Positions 17,413-25,793 are shown, counted from the stretch's first letter. The stretch is 37,268 nt of DNA from Chloroflexota bacterium (GCA_019239775.1 JAFAZN010000185.1:1-37268), one strand, 5' to 3'. Notes: generated by a model from the letters alone, not told the origin. Numbers and translations: made by a program.

Positions 17413-17688
17413 GTGATCTATGTGACGCGCCTGGACGGCTCAACTCTGGTGGTCAACGCCGATCTCATCGAGACCGTCGAACATACCGCCGATACCGTCA
17501 TCACGCTCCTGGACGGTAAGAAGCTCGTCGTCAAAACGCCCGTAGAAGACGTGGTGGAGGCTGTCATCGGCTATCGCCAGATGATCGCCCGCGGCCCACT
17601 GCGCATGACCGACACCCCGCCCCTTCACGCGGCGGCTCAAGCAATTCATGCAGAGCCCACTCCGTTTCGTCCTAGAGAGGCTCACTAG
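17413..17688 (+). CDS. flbD: Flagellar FlbD family protein
   Basis: The conserved FlbD core starts at GTG 17413, reading MIYVTRLDGSTLVVNADLIE, then TVEHTADTVITLLDGKKLVV. That is the family's usual N-terminus, so the frame's earlier ATG 17377 is not preferred. GGAAGA lies five bases before the GTG. The protein is 91 residues with a Pro/His-rich tail of about 25 residues after the conserved part. Small FlbD proteins are regularly encoded just before motA or fliL in flagellar operons; their role is still unclear. This is distinct from the Caulobacter regulator of the same name. The motA gene follows after five bases. Confidence 0.88.
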   Translation: MIYVTRLDGSTLVVNADLIETVEHTADTVITLLDGKKLVVKTPVEDVVEAVIGYRQMIARGPLRMTDTPPLHAAAQAIHAEPTPFRPREAH

Positions 17689-17693
17689 ATCGT

Positions 17694-18518
17694 ATGGATA
17701 AAGGCACAGCAATCGGCCTCGGCGTGGCGCTGGTCTGTATTCTCGGCGCAAGCGTCGTCGAATCAGGCAGCGTCGCGATTTTGTTCGCGTTGCTGAACAT
17801 CCCATCGGCCATGATCGTGTTCGGCGGCACTATCGGCACGCTGCTCGTGGCCTTCCCGATGGAGCGGGTCACCAAGCTCGGCAAAGTGCTTGGCGTCGCG
17901 TTCCACCAGGAGACGACCTCCGAGCGTGACCTGGTCAATCTCTTCGTACGCCTGGCCGAGCGCGCCCGCCGTGAAGGCTTGCTGGCACTGGAAAGCGAAG
18001 CTGCCGAGATCCACGACAAGTCCATCCAGAAAGGCGTGCTGCTCGTGGTCGACGGTACCGACCCCGAGCTGGTGCGCGAGATCATGGAAGCCGACGTCTC
18101 TGCGATGTCCGAACGCCACGAAGGCAAATACAGCATGTTTGCCGCCGCGGGTGGCTTCGCACCGACCATGGGCATCATCGGAACGGTCATGGGTCTGGTC
18201 AACGTGCTCAGCCACCTTGACAAGCCCGACGAGCTGGGCAAGTCGATCGCAGGCGCATTCATCGCAACCCTGTACGGAGTGCTCACCGCGAACGTGTTCT
18301 GGCTGCCGATTGGCGAACGCCTCAAGCAGCGCAACAAGGAAGAAGTGGCACTGAAGACGCTGGCCGTCGAAGGTGTGCTTTCGGTGCAGGCGGGTGACAA
18401 CCCGCGTGTCGTCCGTGAGAAGCTGGAAGCGTTCCTGCCACTCAACCTGCGCGGCGAACCTGAACAGGGCGCTGAAGCGGGCGGTGAAGGTGCGGCCCCC
18501 CAGGCAGCCGCGGCCTAG
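17694..18518 (+). CDS. motA: Flagellar motor stator protein MotA
   Basis: A 274-residue inner-membrane protein forming the ion-conducting stator with MotB. Four hydrophobic segments are visible: near residues 3-20, 28-50 (LFALLNIPSAMIVFGGTIG), about 150-175 and 185-205. Family landmarks are the cytoplasmic loop ARREGLLALESEA, which carries charged residues facing FliG, the segment APTMGIIGTVMGLVNVL with its conserved Pro, and GVLTANVFWLPIGERLK. An acidic, Ala/Gly-rich tail (after about 250) extends the usual length. It follows flbD by five bases; motB starts 121 bases downstream after a small hairpin. Confidence 0.95.
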   Translation: MDKGTAIGLGVALVCILGASVVESGSVAILFALLNIPSAMIVFGGTIGTLLVAFPMERVTKLGKVLGVAFHQETTSERDLVNLFVRLAERARREGLLALESEAAEIHDKSIQKGVLLVVDGTDPELVREIMEADVSAMSERHEGKYSMFAAAGGFAPTMGIIGTVMGLVNVLSHLDKPDELGKSIAGAFIATLYGVLTANVFWLPIGERLKQRNKEEVALKTLAVEGVLSVQAGDNPRVVREKLEAFLPLNLRGEPEQGAEAGGEGAAPQAAAA

Positions 18519-18535
18519 CCACGACCATGGTTCTG

Positions 18536-18553
18536 CTTCTCTTTCAAGAGAAG
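18536..18553 (+). other. AT-rich hairpin in the motA-motB gap
   Basis: CTTCTCT-TTCA-AGAGAAG is a perfect seven-pair stem with a four-base loop, located 17 bases after the motA stop. No T-tract follows, so termination is unlikely. It could mark a processing or stability site that sets the ratio of MotA to MotB. That is speculation. Confidence 0.4.
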
Positions 18554-18639
18554 AATGCTCTGTGCGCATCAGTCTCTGGCAGCGCATGGGCACGACGTGA
18601 GCAAAACTACGCATTTCCCAGTGGTGTGCAGGGACGCGT

Positions 18640-19644
18640 GTGAGCAAGCGCAGGCACAAGGGCGGCCACGGCGAAGGCCACGAAAACGCCGAACGCTGGC
18701 TGCTCACCTATGCCGACCTCATCACACTGCTGATGGTGTTCTTCGTCGTGCTGTATTCGATGTCGTCCGCGGATTCGACGAAGTTCAAGCAGATCAGTGC
18801 GGCATTGGAGCAGGCCTTCAACGTCGACGTCTTGCACGGCTACACCGCGACGTCCATCGGCGACGGTTCTCCGTCCGCGCCGGTGACTCCGATCGACAAC
18901 CTGATCCAGAACAACGAGGTGCCGCAAGTGGCGCGCGTCCAGGCGGCCATTCAGTCGGCCATCGACCAGGCCAATCAGAACGGTAGCCAGCAACAACCGG
19001 AAGTCACCGTCGGCACCGACAAGGAAGGCGTGGTCATCCGCCTTTCGGGCTCGTACCTGTTCGATTCCGGCCGGGCCGAGTTGAAGCCGAACTCGTTCGC
19101 GCTGCTCGATGCGATCGCCGGCCAGTTGAAACTGGAGCCAAACGACATCCGCATCGACGGACACACCGATTCGACGCCTCTGATCGGCTCCGCCCTGTAC
19201 CCGACCAACTGGGAGCTGTCCACGGCTCGCGCGCTGGCGGTTACGCGCTATCTGACCGAGACCGACGGAGTTATGGCGACGCGCATGGAAGCCGCCGGTT
19301 ACGGCGAGTTCCGGCCGATCGTGCCGAACGATTCGCGCGAAAACCGCGCACTCAACCGGCGAGTGGAAATCCACTTGCTGTCTTCGACTCCAGATGATCA
19401 CACGGTCCCCGGCGCAACACCGCAACCCAGCAGCGCAGCCACGACCCCACAACCCTCAACCCCTGGTTCAACAACGTCCACCAGTGGTCAGACGCCGGTT
19501 GGTTCACAACCGTCTCCGGGTTCGGAAACGTCCACCACAGGTTCACAGCCGTCCAATGGTTCGCCACCATCGACTGCTTCGCAGAATTCCACTCCTACGA
19601 CACCCCAACGACCTCTAGCAACAACGGAGCACGCGCAATCATGA
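18640..19644 (+). CDS. motB: Flagellar motor stator protein MotB
   Basis: A 334-residue protein starting at GTG 18640. A single membrane helix (residues 20-42, WLLTYADLITLLMVFFVVLY) carries the proton-binding Asp26. The periplasmic OmpA-like peptidoglycan-binding domain covers about 125-250, with LFDSGRAELKP, IDGHTDSTPL, NWELSTARAL and ENRALNRRVEI. Beyond about residue 252 comes an unusual tail of about 80 residues rich in Ser, Thr, Pro, Gln and Gly, absent from typical MotB. It anchors the stator to the cell wall. The stop overlaps the fliL ATG as ATGA. Confidence 0.95.
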   Translation: MSKRRHKGGHGEGHENAERWLLTYADLITLLMVFFVVLYSMSSADSTKFKQISAALEQAFNVDVLHGYTATSIGDGSPSAPVTPIDNLIQNNEVPQVARVQAAIQSAIDQANQNGSQQQPEVTVGTDKEGVVIRLSGSYLFDSGRAELKPNSFALLDAIAGQLKLEPNDIRIDGHTDSTPLIGSALYPTNWELSTARALAVTRYLTETDGVMATRMEAAGYGEFRPIVPNDSRENRALNRRVEIHLLSSTPDDHTVPGATPQPSSAATTPQPSTPGSTTSTSGQTPVGSQPSPGSETSTTGSQPSNGSPPSTASQNSTPTTPQRPLATTEHAQS

Positions 19645-20135
19645 TCAAGATCATCGGTATTCTCGGCGCCAGCCTGGTCCTCGGCGCGGCAGTCGCCGCG
19701 ACAATTGTGATGGGCCTTCTCCCGCTGCCATTTGGTCCGGCGGCGGAAGCCCGCGCCGCGGCCGAAAAAGCTAAGCCGCCGGTGACGGTCATGTATCCCC
19801 TGAAAGAGCAGGTGGTGAACCTGTCGGACAAAGCCGCGACCAAGTACCTGAAGGCAGCCGTCACGCTGGAGTTCATCGACTCGAAGCTGAAGGATCCGCC
19901 GCAAGGCGCCGCCGTCACCCAGCAGCAAACCGACTTCGCCGCCGACATGACCCCCTACGCGGCGATCATCCAGGACGCCATCGTGTCAACGCTGTCGAGC
20001 AAAACCTCGGCGGACCTTCTGAAAACAGATGGCAAAGACCAGCTCAAAAACGACCTGATCACGAACGTGAACCACGCCCTCCACGACGACGAGAAGGTCG
20101 TGAACGTGTATTTCACCTCGTTCATCATCCAGTAG
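19641..20135 (+). CDS. fliL: Flagellar basal body-associated protein FliL
   Basis: A 164-residue single-pass protein: a short start, a membrane helix at residues 3-27 (IIGILGASLVLGAAVAATIV) and a periplasmic domain. The latter has the FliL pattern YPLKEQVVNLSD, KYLKAAVTLEF, AAIIQDAIVSTLSSKTSADL and the C-terminal VNVYFTSFIIQ. FliL surrounds and stabilises MotAB stators. It is coupled to motB by an ATGA overlap. In many genomes fliM follows directly; here the next gene is narK, and fliM lies 11.6 kb away. Confidence 0.93.
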   Translation: MIKIIGILGASLVLGAAVAATIVMGLLPLPFGPAAEARAAAEKAKPPVTVMYPLKEQVVNLSDKAATKYLKAAVTLEFIDSKLKDPPQGAAVTQQQTDFAADMTPYAAIIQDAIVSTLSSKTSADLLKTDGKDQLKNDLITNVNHALHDDEKVVNVYFTSFIIQ

Positions 20136-20232
20136 CTGGCGAAACCTCTGCCTTTGTACGTGTTGCCTAAACGATGAGCCTCCGAATTCGAGCACTTCTG
20201 CCATGTCGGCTTAGGGAGACCGCTGCCTAGCC

Positions 20233-20320
20233 TGTAATTGCGCGAATTGCCTGGCCTGAGTAGCAGTGTCGCTACTGAGCCCGCCCCTGGCACTCCTTGC
20301 GGAGCCTGCCCGGTGCGGGC
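20233..20320 (+). promoter_or_regulatory. Candidate attenuator leader of the nitrate genes
   Basis: Three elements precede narK. A TGTAAT box (20233-20238) could be a -10 element, though no good -35 was found. A perfect hairpin AGTAGC / GCTACT (20259-20264, 20271-20276) encloses the hexaloop AGTGTC. A GCCCGC block (20279-20284) can pair with GCGGGC (20315-20320), which is also the 3' arm of the intrinsic terminator. The hexaloop has A at position 1 and G at position 4, the pattern recognised by ANTAR antiterminators such as NasR. A convincing second hexaloop was not found. Regulation by nitrate-dependent antitermination is inferred, not shown. Confidence 0.45.
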
Positions 20321-20327
20321 TTTTTTT
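20308..20327 (+). terminator. Intrinsic terminator 28 bases before narK
   Basis: GCCCG-GTG-CGGGC (20308-20320) is followed at once by seven T residues (20321-20327). It could end transcription from fliL. However, only 27 bases separate it from the narK ATG, so narK transcription must start upstream and pass through it. Confidence 0.8.
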
Positions 20328-20354
20328 GTTCATTCACCGAAGAAGAGGAGTCAA

Positions 20355-21578
20355 ATGCAGCAAAGGACGCCGAGCGGTCACGTACCTACGCTCATCGCCA
20401 GCTTTCTCCATTTCGACGTCTCGTTCATGCTCTGGGTGTTATTGGGCGCGCTCGGCATCTACATCGCTGAGAGCGCTGGTCTTTCGCCGGCGCAGAAGGG
20501 TCTGATCGTTGCGATCCCCACGCTGAGTGGCTCACTCATGCGAATTCCAGTGGGTGTGCTGAGCGATCGGCTTGGCGCGAAACCGGTTGGCGTGGCACTC
20601 CTTGCCTTCCTGTTTGTGCCGTTGGCAATCGGCTGGCAGGTCGGAACGAACCTGCCGGTCCTGGTGGCGGTCGGCTTGATGCTTGGCACCGCCGGCGCCT
20701 CGTTCGCGGTTGCACTTCCGCTCGCAAGCCGCTGGTACGGCCCCGAGCGACAAGGGCTTGCAATGGGCGTTGCGGCCGCGGGAAACAGTGGGACCGTCAT
20801 TGCCAATCTCGCCGCCCCGCAGCTCGCCAATCTCTTCGGCTGGCACAGCGTGCTGGCGCTGGCGATGATTCCGCTGGCGGTGGTGTTGGCCGCATTTACC
20901 CTGCTGGCGAAAGAAAGTCCGAATCGACCACCCAGGCAGTCCGCACAAGCGTATGTACGCGCTCTGCGCGTCGGTGACATGTGGTGGTTTGCACTGCTCT
21001 ACAGCATCACTTTCGGCGGATATGTTGGACTCAGCAGCTTCCTCCCGTTGTTCTTCCACGATCAGTATGGCGCCAGCGCGGTTGTTGCTGGAGTGATCAC
21101 CAGTGGAGGAGCGTTTATTGGCAGCAGTGTCCGGCCAATTGGCGGATATATCGCCGACAAAGTGGGCGGCGTGAAACTCTTGTCGGTGCTTTTGCTGGGA
21201 ATTTGCATCGCTTACGGCTTGAGCGCAACGTCGCCTTCGCTCGCTTTGATGGTGTTGGTTGTGCTGACGCTGATGGCCTGCCTCGGACTGGGTAACGGCG
21301 CAGTCTTCCAACTCGTTCCACAGCGCTTTCGCGACAACATTGGCATGGCAACCGGTGTCGTAGGCGCCATCGGCGGCCTGGGCGGATTCCTCGTTCCGAT
21401 TTTGCTGGGCAGCATGAACCAGGCCACCGAGTCATTTGGACCCGGTTTCGCCGTGCTGGCGGTTGCGGCATTTGCTGGATTTTGCATGCTGCGTTTGCTG
21501 GCCGCCGTTGCGCATGGGTGGCGGTTGTCCTGGCGACTTCCGACTCCGGCGGACATGTGGACTCCGGAAGCCAGTTGA
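20355..21578 (+). CDS. narK: Nitrate/nitrite transporter, NarK/NNP family (MFS)
   Basis: A 407-residue transporter with 12 predicted membrane helices. The start is ATG 20355, with the strong ribosome-binding site GAAGAGGAG just upstream; the frame opens earlier, but that would place the terminator inside the gene. NNP-family signatures are visible. These are RIPVGVLSDRLGAKPV in the first loop, GVAAAGNSGTVIANLAAPQL in helix 5, and GVVGAIGGLGGFLVPILLG in helix 11; the two Gly-rich stretches line the nitrate path. Arg residues in helix 2 (LMRIPVG) and helix 8 (SVRPIGG) match the nitrate-binding arginines of the family. Its stop overlaps the nitrate reductase ATG by one base (TGATG), so uptake and reduction are coupled. 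Confidence 0.93.
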   Translation: MQQRTPSGHVPTLIASFLHFDVSFMLWVLLGALGIYIAESAGLSPAQKGLIVAIPTLSGSLMRIPVGVLSDRLGAKPVGVALLAFLFVPLAIGWQVGTNLPVLVAVGLMLGTAGASFAVALPLASRWYGPERQGLAMGVAAAGNSGTVIANLAAPQLANLFGWHSVLALAMIPLAVVLAAFTLLAKESPNRPPRQSAQAYVRALRVGDMWWFALLYSITFGGYVGLSSFLPLFFHDQYGASAVVAGVITSGGAFIGSSVRPIGGYIADKVGGVKLLSVLLLGICIAYGLSATSPSLALMVLVVLTLMACLGLGNGAVFQLVPQRFRDNIGMATGVVGAIGGLGGFLVPILLGSMNQATESFGPGFAVLAVAAFAGFCMLRLLAAVAHGWRLSWRLPTPADMWTPEAS

Positions 21579-23683
21579 TGCCTGGCCAGACTGCAACGAC
21601 AATCTGCCCGTATTGCGGCGTGGGCTGCGGGCTGCGCGTTGACGTCGCCGGCGGCCGCGTCGTGCGCGTGCGCGGCGACGATGCGCACCCTGGCACCCAG
21701 GGCAAATTGTGCCGGAAAGCGGTCTATCTGCCGCATGCGGTCTACGGCGAAGGACGCCTGGAGTACCCGCTGATGCGCGAAACGCGGGATGCCGTGCGCC
21801 GCGAGACGACCTGGGACGACGCTCTTGGACGTGCCGCTGCTCAGCTTCAGTTGATTATCGATGAACATGGTCCGGACAGCGTGGCGTTCTACGTCTCAGG
21901 CCAGTTGTTGACGGAGGACTATTACGTCGTCAACAAGCTCGCGAAGGGGTTCCTCGGCACAAATAACCTGGACTCCAACTCACGCCTGTGCATGGCCAGC
22001 GCCGTGGTGGCTTATCAGTTGGCGCTCGGTCAGGATGGCCCACCATGCGCATACGCCGATATTGACGAGGCGGACTGTTTTCTCTTTGTTGGCTCAAATG
22101 CGGCAGACTGCCATCCGGTGCTGTTCCAGCGGGCGCTCGCGCGCAAAGCCGCGCGTCCGAACGACGTGTCGGTCATCGTCGTGGATCCACGGCGGACGCC
22201 CACCGCGCGCGCGGCCGACATCCACTTGCAGCTGCAACCAGGAACGGACGTGCCACTTCTGCTGTGCATGCTCAACATCCTGATTTGCGAGCAACTGGTT
22301 GACCGGGAGTTCATTGATACCCACACAAACGGTTGGCAGACTGTGGCCGAAGCTGCCGCCGAATGGCCGGTCGAGCGCGCGGCTCGCGTTACCGGTGTAC
22401 CCGCCGAGCTCATTCTGCGCGCTGCTCGCGCGTTCGGTCAGGCTCCCGCGTCGCTGTCCTTCTGGGCGATGGGCGTGAATCAGGCGACCGATGGCGTCGA
22501 CCGCTCGCTGGCGCTGATCAACCTCCACCTGGCAACGGGGCAGATTGGCCGGCCCGGGGCTGGGCCGTTTTCGCTGACCGGGCAACCGAACGCAATGGGT
22601 GGTCGCGAGGTGGGCGGACTCGCTGCGCTCCTACCTGGCTATCGCATGGTCAACGATGCGCAGCACCGCCAGGAGATGGCGGACTTGTGGGATATTCCTG
22701 TCGACCGGCTGAACCCGAAACCGGGACTCACCGGTGTGGAGATGTTCGAGGCACTGGCGGACGGGCGGCTAAAGGCGATCTGGATCGCGGGCACCAATCC
22801 CGCGGCGTCGATGCCGTCGCTGGAGACCGTGCGACGCGGGCTGGAACGAGCGGAGCTGGTGGTGGTTCAAGATGCCTACTTTCCGACCGAGACTGCGCTG
22901 CTGGCCGATATCGTGCTGCCCGCGGCGCAATGGGCGGAAAAAGAGGGCACCACCACGTCGTCGGAGCGACGCGTCTCGTACATGCCGCGCCTGGTGGCTC
23001 CGCCCGGGCTCGCGCGACCCGATTGGCTGATCTTTGCGGAACTTGCCCAACTGCTCGGCTATACGGCGGGTGACTTCGATTTTGGCACCGCCGAAGATGT
23101 ATTCGACGAATTCCGCCGATGCACCGCGGGCACAAGTGTGGATATCACGGGCCTTTCGTACGCCAGACTCCGTAACGAAGGTGGCGTCCAGTGGCCGTGT
23201 CCGGTGGGCGCAGCCAGCGGGGTCGCGCGACTGTATACCGACCACCACTTCAGTACTCCGGACGGAAGAGCTCGGTTTCACCGGCCAACATGGCGCGAAC
23301 CAGTGGCCGCTGAAGGTCGGTGGGTGCTGAACACCGGTCGTGAACGTGACCAGTGGCACACCATGACGCGGACTGGTCGGGTTCCGCAATTGCTGAAGAG
23401 TTGTCCCGAACCGTACATCGGCATTCATCCCGATGATGCGCAGTTATTGCAGCTTAGCGAAGGTGACTCACTGGAAGTTTTGGGTGACGCCCGCGGCCGC
23501 GCGCGCTTCAATACGCGAATCACCGCCGATGTGCTGCCGGGGACCGTCTACGTTCCGTTCCACTGGGGCACGTTGCGTTATAGCGGTGGCTCGGTCAACG
23601 AGTCGACGACCTCGGAGTTGGACCCCCGTTCGAAACAGCCCGCGCTCAAACTCACCCGCGTCCACATCCGCCGAGTCGCGTGA
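21578..23683 (+). CDS. nasA: Assimilatory-type nitrate reductase catalytic subunit (molybdopterin oxidoreductase)
   Basis: A 701-residue enzyme reducing nitrate to nitrite in the cytoplasm. There is no Tat signal. Cys10, Cys13, Cys17 (CPYCGVGC) and Cys45 bind a 4Fe-4S cluster. Cys138 in NSRLCMASAV is the probable molybdenum ligand; the flanking sequence matches nitrate reductases of the NarB/NasA type better than formate dehydrogenases. Molybdopterin-binding motifs follow (FVGSNAADCHP, IWIAGTNPAA) with a C-terminal dinucleotide-binding domain (LNTGRERDQWHTMTRTGR). It is the size of cyanobacterial NarB and lacks the extra C-terminal 2Fe-2S domain of enterobacterial NasA. A ferredoxin- or flavodoxin-like donor encoded elsewhere is therefore likely. 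No nitrite reductase gene is in the window. Confidence 0.9.
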   Translation: MPGQTATTICPYCGVGCGLRVDVAGGRVVRVRGDDAHPGTQGKLCRKAVYLPHAVYGEGRLEYPLMRETRDAVRRETTWDDALGRAAAQLQLIIDEHGPDSVAFYVSGQLLTEDYYVVNKLAKGFLGTNNLDSNSRLCMASAVVAYQLALGQDGPPCAYADIDEADCFLFVGSNAADCHPVLFQRALARKAARPNDVSVIVVDPRRTPTARAADIHLQLQPGTDVPLLLCMLNILICEQLVDREFIDTHTNGWQTVAEAAAEWPVERAARVTGVPAELILRAARAFGQAPASLSFWAMGVNQATDGVDRSLALINLHLATGQIGRPGAGPFSLTGQPNAMGGREVGGLAALLPGYRMVNDAQHRQEMADLWDIPVDRLNPKPGLTGVEMFEALADGRLKAIWIAGTNPAASMPSLETVRRGLERAELVVVQDAYFPTETALLADIVLPAAQWAEKEGTTTSSERRVSYMPRLVAPPGLARPDWLIFAELAQLLGYTAGDFDFGTAEDVFDEFRRCTAGTSVDITGLSYARLRNEGGVQWPCPVGAASGVARLYTDHHFSTPDGRARFHRPTWREPVAAEGRWVLNTGRERDQWHTMTRTGRVPQLLKSCPEPYIGIHPDDAQLLQLSEGDSLEVLGDARGRARFNTRITADVLPGTVYVPFHWGTLRYSGGSVNESTTSELDPRSKQPALKLTRVHIRRVA

Positions 23684-24282
23684 GGTGCACCGAGCAGTTG
23701 GAGGCCTTGCGTGGCCTGCACGCGCGATTGTGCCCACGCCAGGTACTGGGTGTGCGGATTGGATTGCAGGCCGCGGAGTTGCTAGAGGTGGAGGCGCCAC
23801 GCAGTGACAAGCGGTTGCTGACAATTGTCGAGACCGACGGCTGTTTCGCTGATGGCGTGTCGGTCGCCACCGGTTGTTGGGCGGGTCGTCGAACGCTGCG
23901 TGTGGAGGACTATGGCAAGGTAGCGGCCTGTTGCGTCGACACCCTCACTGGAGCGGCGGTAAGGATCTGGCCGCACCCGCTGGTACGCGTGCGGGCGCGG
24001 GAGGCGCAGCCAGCCGCACGCGATAACTGGCACGCGCAATTGGAAGCCTATCAGTGGCTGCCGTCTGAGCAACTTCTCAGCTGGGAGCCGGTCCAATTGC
24101 GCACGTCACTTGCCGAACTTCTTGGCAGGCCTGGCGGGCGAGAAACGTGCGCCACGTGCGGAGAGGAGATTCTCAACGGCCGCGGCGTCGGTGTCGGCGC
24201 GGCAGTTGTCTGCCGTCCCTGCGCAACTGGTGGGGCGTACTACTCAGCGACTCGCGCGACCACGATGCCGCACTTCTGCTAA
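23680..24282 (+). CDS. FmdE-family protein with C-terminal zinc ribbon
   Basis: A 200-residue protein starting at GTG 23680, overlapping the nasA stop as GTGA. The N-terminal part fits the FmdE family (named after a subunit of formylmethanofuran dehydrogenase): LHARLCPRQVLGVRIG, then LLTIVETDGCFADGVSVATG and CWAGRRTLRVEDYGKVA. A zinc-ribbon-like tail holds two CxxC pairs, Cys157/Cys160 and Cys178/Cys181. FmdE-like genes often sit beside molybdopterin enzymes. By its position it may serve molybdenum-cofactor handling, maturation or electron supply for the nitrate reductase; this is inference. There is no sign of a methanofuran pathway here. Confidence 0.82.
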   Translation: MRCTEQLEALRGLHARLCPRQVLGVRIGLQAAELLEVEAPRSDKRLLTIVETDGCFADGVSVATGCWAGRRTLRVEDYGKVAACCVDTLTGAAVRIWPHPLVRVRAREAQPAARDNWHAQLEAYQWLPSEQLLSWEPVQLRTSLAELLGRPGGRETCATCGEEILNGRGVGVGAAVVCRPCATGGAYYSATRATTMPHFC

Positions 24283-24341
24283 CGGTCAGCTCGTCCTCAA
24301 GAATCGGCAGCCGCGGCCGATGCTCGATACACGGGGATCGA

Positions 24342-25793
24342 ATGTCGACGCGTAACGTCGCGGGTACTGGCTGTGCTGTAGATAACGGCAATTCCGCGGT
24401 TGTCCAGCAATTGCTTGACCAGCTTGGCGCGGCCGAACGCGAGTCGATCGAGCATGAGCTGGCCCGCCTGGCATTCCAAGATCCGCTGACCGGTCTGGCG
24501 AACCGCACGCTGTTCATGCAGCGCCTCACCGGGGCGTGCAATCGCGCGGCGGCTGACGGAGCCAGCCTTGCCGTCCTGTTCATCGACCTGGACAATTTCA
24601 AGCGCGTCAACGACAGTCTGGGACACGCCTGCGGCGATCAGGTGCTCCTCGAAGTCGGCGCGCGCCTGCGCACGTGTCTGCGTGCAGGTGACCTGGCTGC
24701 TCGACTGGGTGGTGACGAGTTCACAGTGCTCATCGAAACCGTCGATGACCCGTCGGCAATACTCGCCATTGCGGAACGAATCGCCCAACACCTGCGCGAG
24801 CCGGTCGAATTGCAAGGTCGACCGTTTTTCGTCGGTGCCAGCATCGGCGTCGTGATCGGCAAGGCTGACGCCGACAGTCCGGCTGAGTTGCTGCGCAAGG
24901 CCGATGTTGCCATGTACCGCTCGAAAACCTCGGGGAAGGGCCGTTGGTCGGTCTACGGCGTCTCAGATATCGCGCAGAGCGCTGCCCTGCTGCCGCGTCT
25001 CGAGCTCGAGTCGGACCTGCGTATGGCGCTCCAGCGCAACGAGCTGAACGTGCATTATCAGCCGATCGTCGCGCTGAGCACCGGTGAGATCCGCGCCGTC
25101 GAGGCGTTGTTGCGTTGGGAGCACCCGCACCGCGGATTCGTCCCACCATCGGAATTTATTCCGATGGCGGAGGAATCGGGTCTGATTGTTGAGCTTGGGC
25201 AATGGGTGTTCGACGAGGCGTCCCGCCAGTTGATGGCATGGGAGCGCGCGCTGCCGGCTAGACGGCACCTCACGATGTGCGTCAATCTGTCGCCGCGCCA
25301 GTTCCAGCATCCGGGTCTCGTCGATGACATCGCGCGTAGCATCGCACGCTCAGGCGTGGATCCGCGCCGCGTCTCGCTGGAGATTACCGAGAGTTTGATG
25401 GTCCAGGACCCCGGGCTCGCCGTCGTAAGCTTGCGGGCGCTGCGTGATTTAGGGCTGCAGTTGGCCGTCGACGATTTCGGCACCGGCTATTCCGGCCTGC
25501 GCTACTTGCGCGATTTTCCGGTGAACACGCTAAAGATCGACCGCGTGTTCGTCGCGGGCATCGACCAGGACGCATACAACTCGGCGATCGTTCGCAGCGT
25601 TGTTGCGCTGGCTGGCGCCTTGGGCCTGCGGGTGACCGCCGAGGGAATCGAAACCGAAGCCGAGCGGCAGCACGTGCTGGAGCTTGGTTGCTACGGAGGA
25701 CAGGGGTATCTCTTTGGTCGACCCGTAAGCGCGGACGGATTCGCTCAGTTGCTCACCAATAAGGACGCGCTGGCCTTGCGAAGCTGCGCCTGA
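24342..25793 (+). CDS. GGDEF-EAL cyclic-di-GMP signalling protein
   Basis: A 483-residue soluble protein. The start is ATG 24342 (MSTRNVAGTG), with GGGGAT upstream; the open frame begins earlier but overlaps the FmdE-like gene. A short N-terminal helix (VVQQLLDQLGAAERESIEHE) leads into a GGDEF domain with DPLTGLANRTLF, DLDNFKRVNDSLGH and an intact LGGDEF (123-127). An EAL domain follows with EALLRWEHP (Glu254), EITESLMVQDP, DDFGTGYSGL and LKIDRVFV, all intact. Both cyclase and phosphodiesterase activities look possible, although such hybrids are often net phosphodiesterases. There is no sensor domain or membrane segment. c-di-GMP normally represses swimming, so its location between the two flagellar blocks may be meaningful. 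Confidence 0.95.
   Translation: MSTRNVAGTGCAVDNGNSAVVQQLLDQLGAAERESIEHELARLAFQDPLTGLANRTLFMQRLTGACNRAAADGASLAVLFIDLDNFKRVNDSLGHACGDQVLLEVGARLRTCLRAGDLAARLGGDEFTVLIETVDDPSAILAIAERIAQHLREPVELQGRPFFVGASIGVVIGKADADSPAELLRKADVAMYRSKTSGKGRWSVYGVSDIAQSAALLPRLELESDLRMALQRNELNVHYQPIVALSTGEIRAVEALLRWEHPHRGFVPPSEFIPMAEESGLIVELGQWVFDEASRQLMAWERALPARRHLTMCVNLSPRQFQHPGLVDDIARSIARSGVDPRRVSLEITESLMVQDPGLAVVSLRALRDLGLQLAVDDFGTGYSGLRYLRDFPVNTLKIDRVFVAGIDQDAYNSAIVRSVVALAGALGLRVTAEGIETEAERQHVLELGCYGGQGYLFGRPVSADGFAQLLTNKDALALRSCA

Noticed and set aside
20241-20256. Second ANTAR hexaloop (loop ATTGCC) before the AGTGTC hairpin
   Set aside because: The loop has A1 and G4, but its stem contains a G-G mismatch in four pairs, too weak to claim.
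20238-20354. Upstream start for narK
   Set aside because: It would translate through the terminator and T-tract, and the strong ribosome-binding site is just before ATG 20355.
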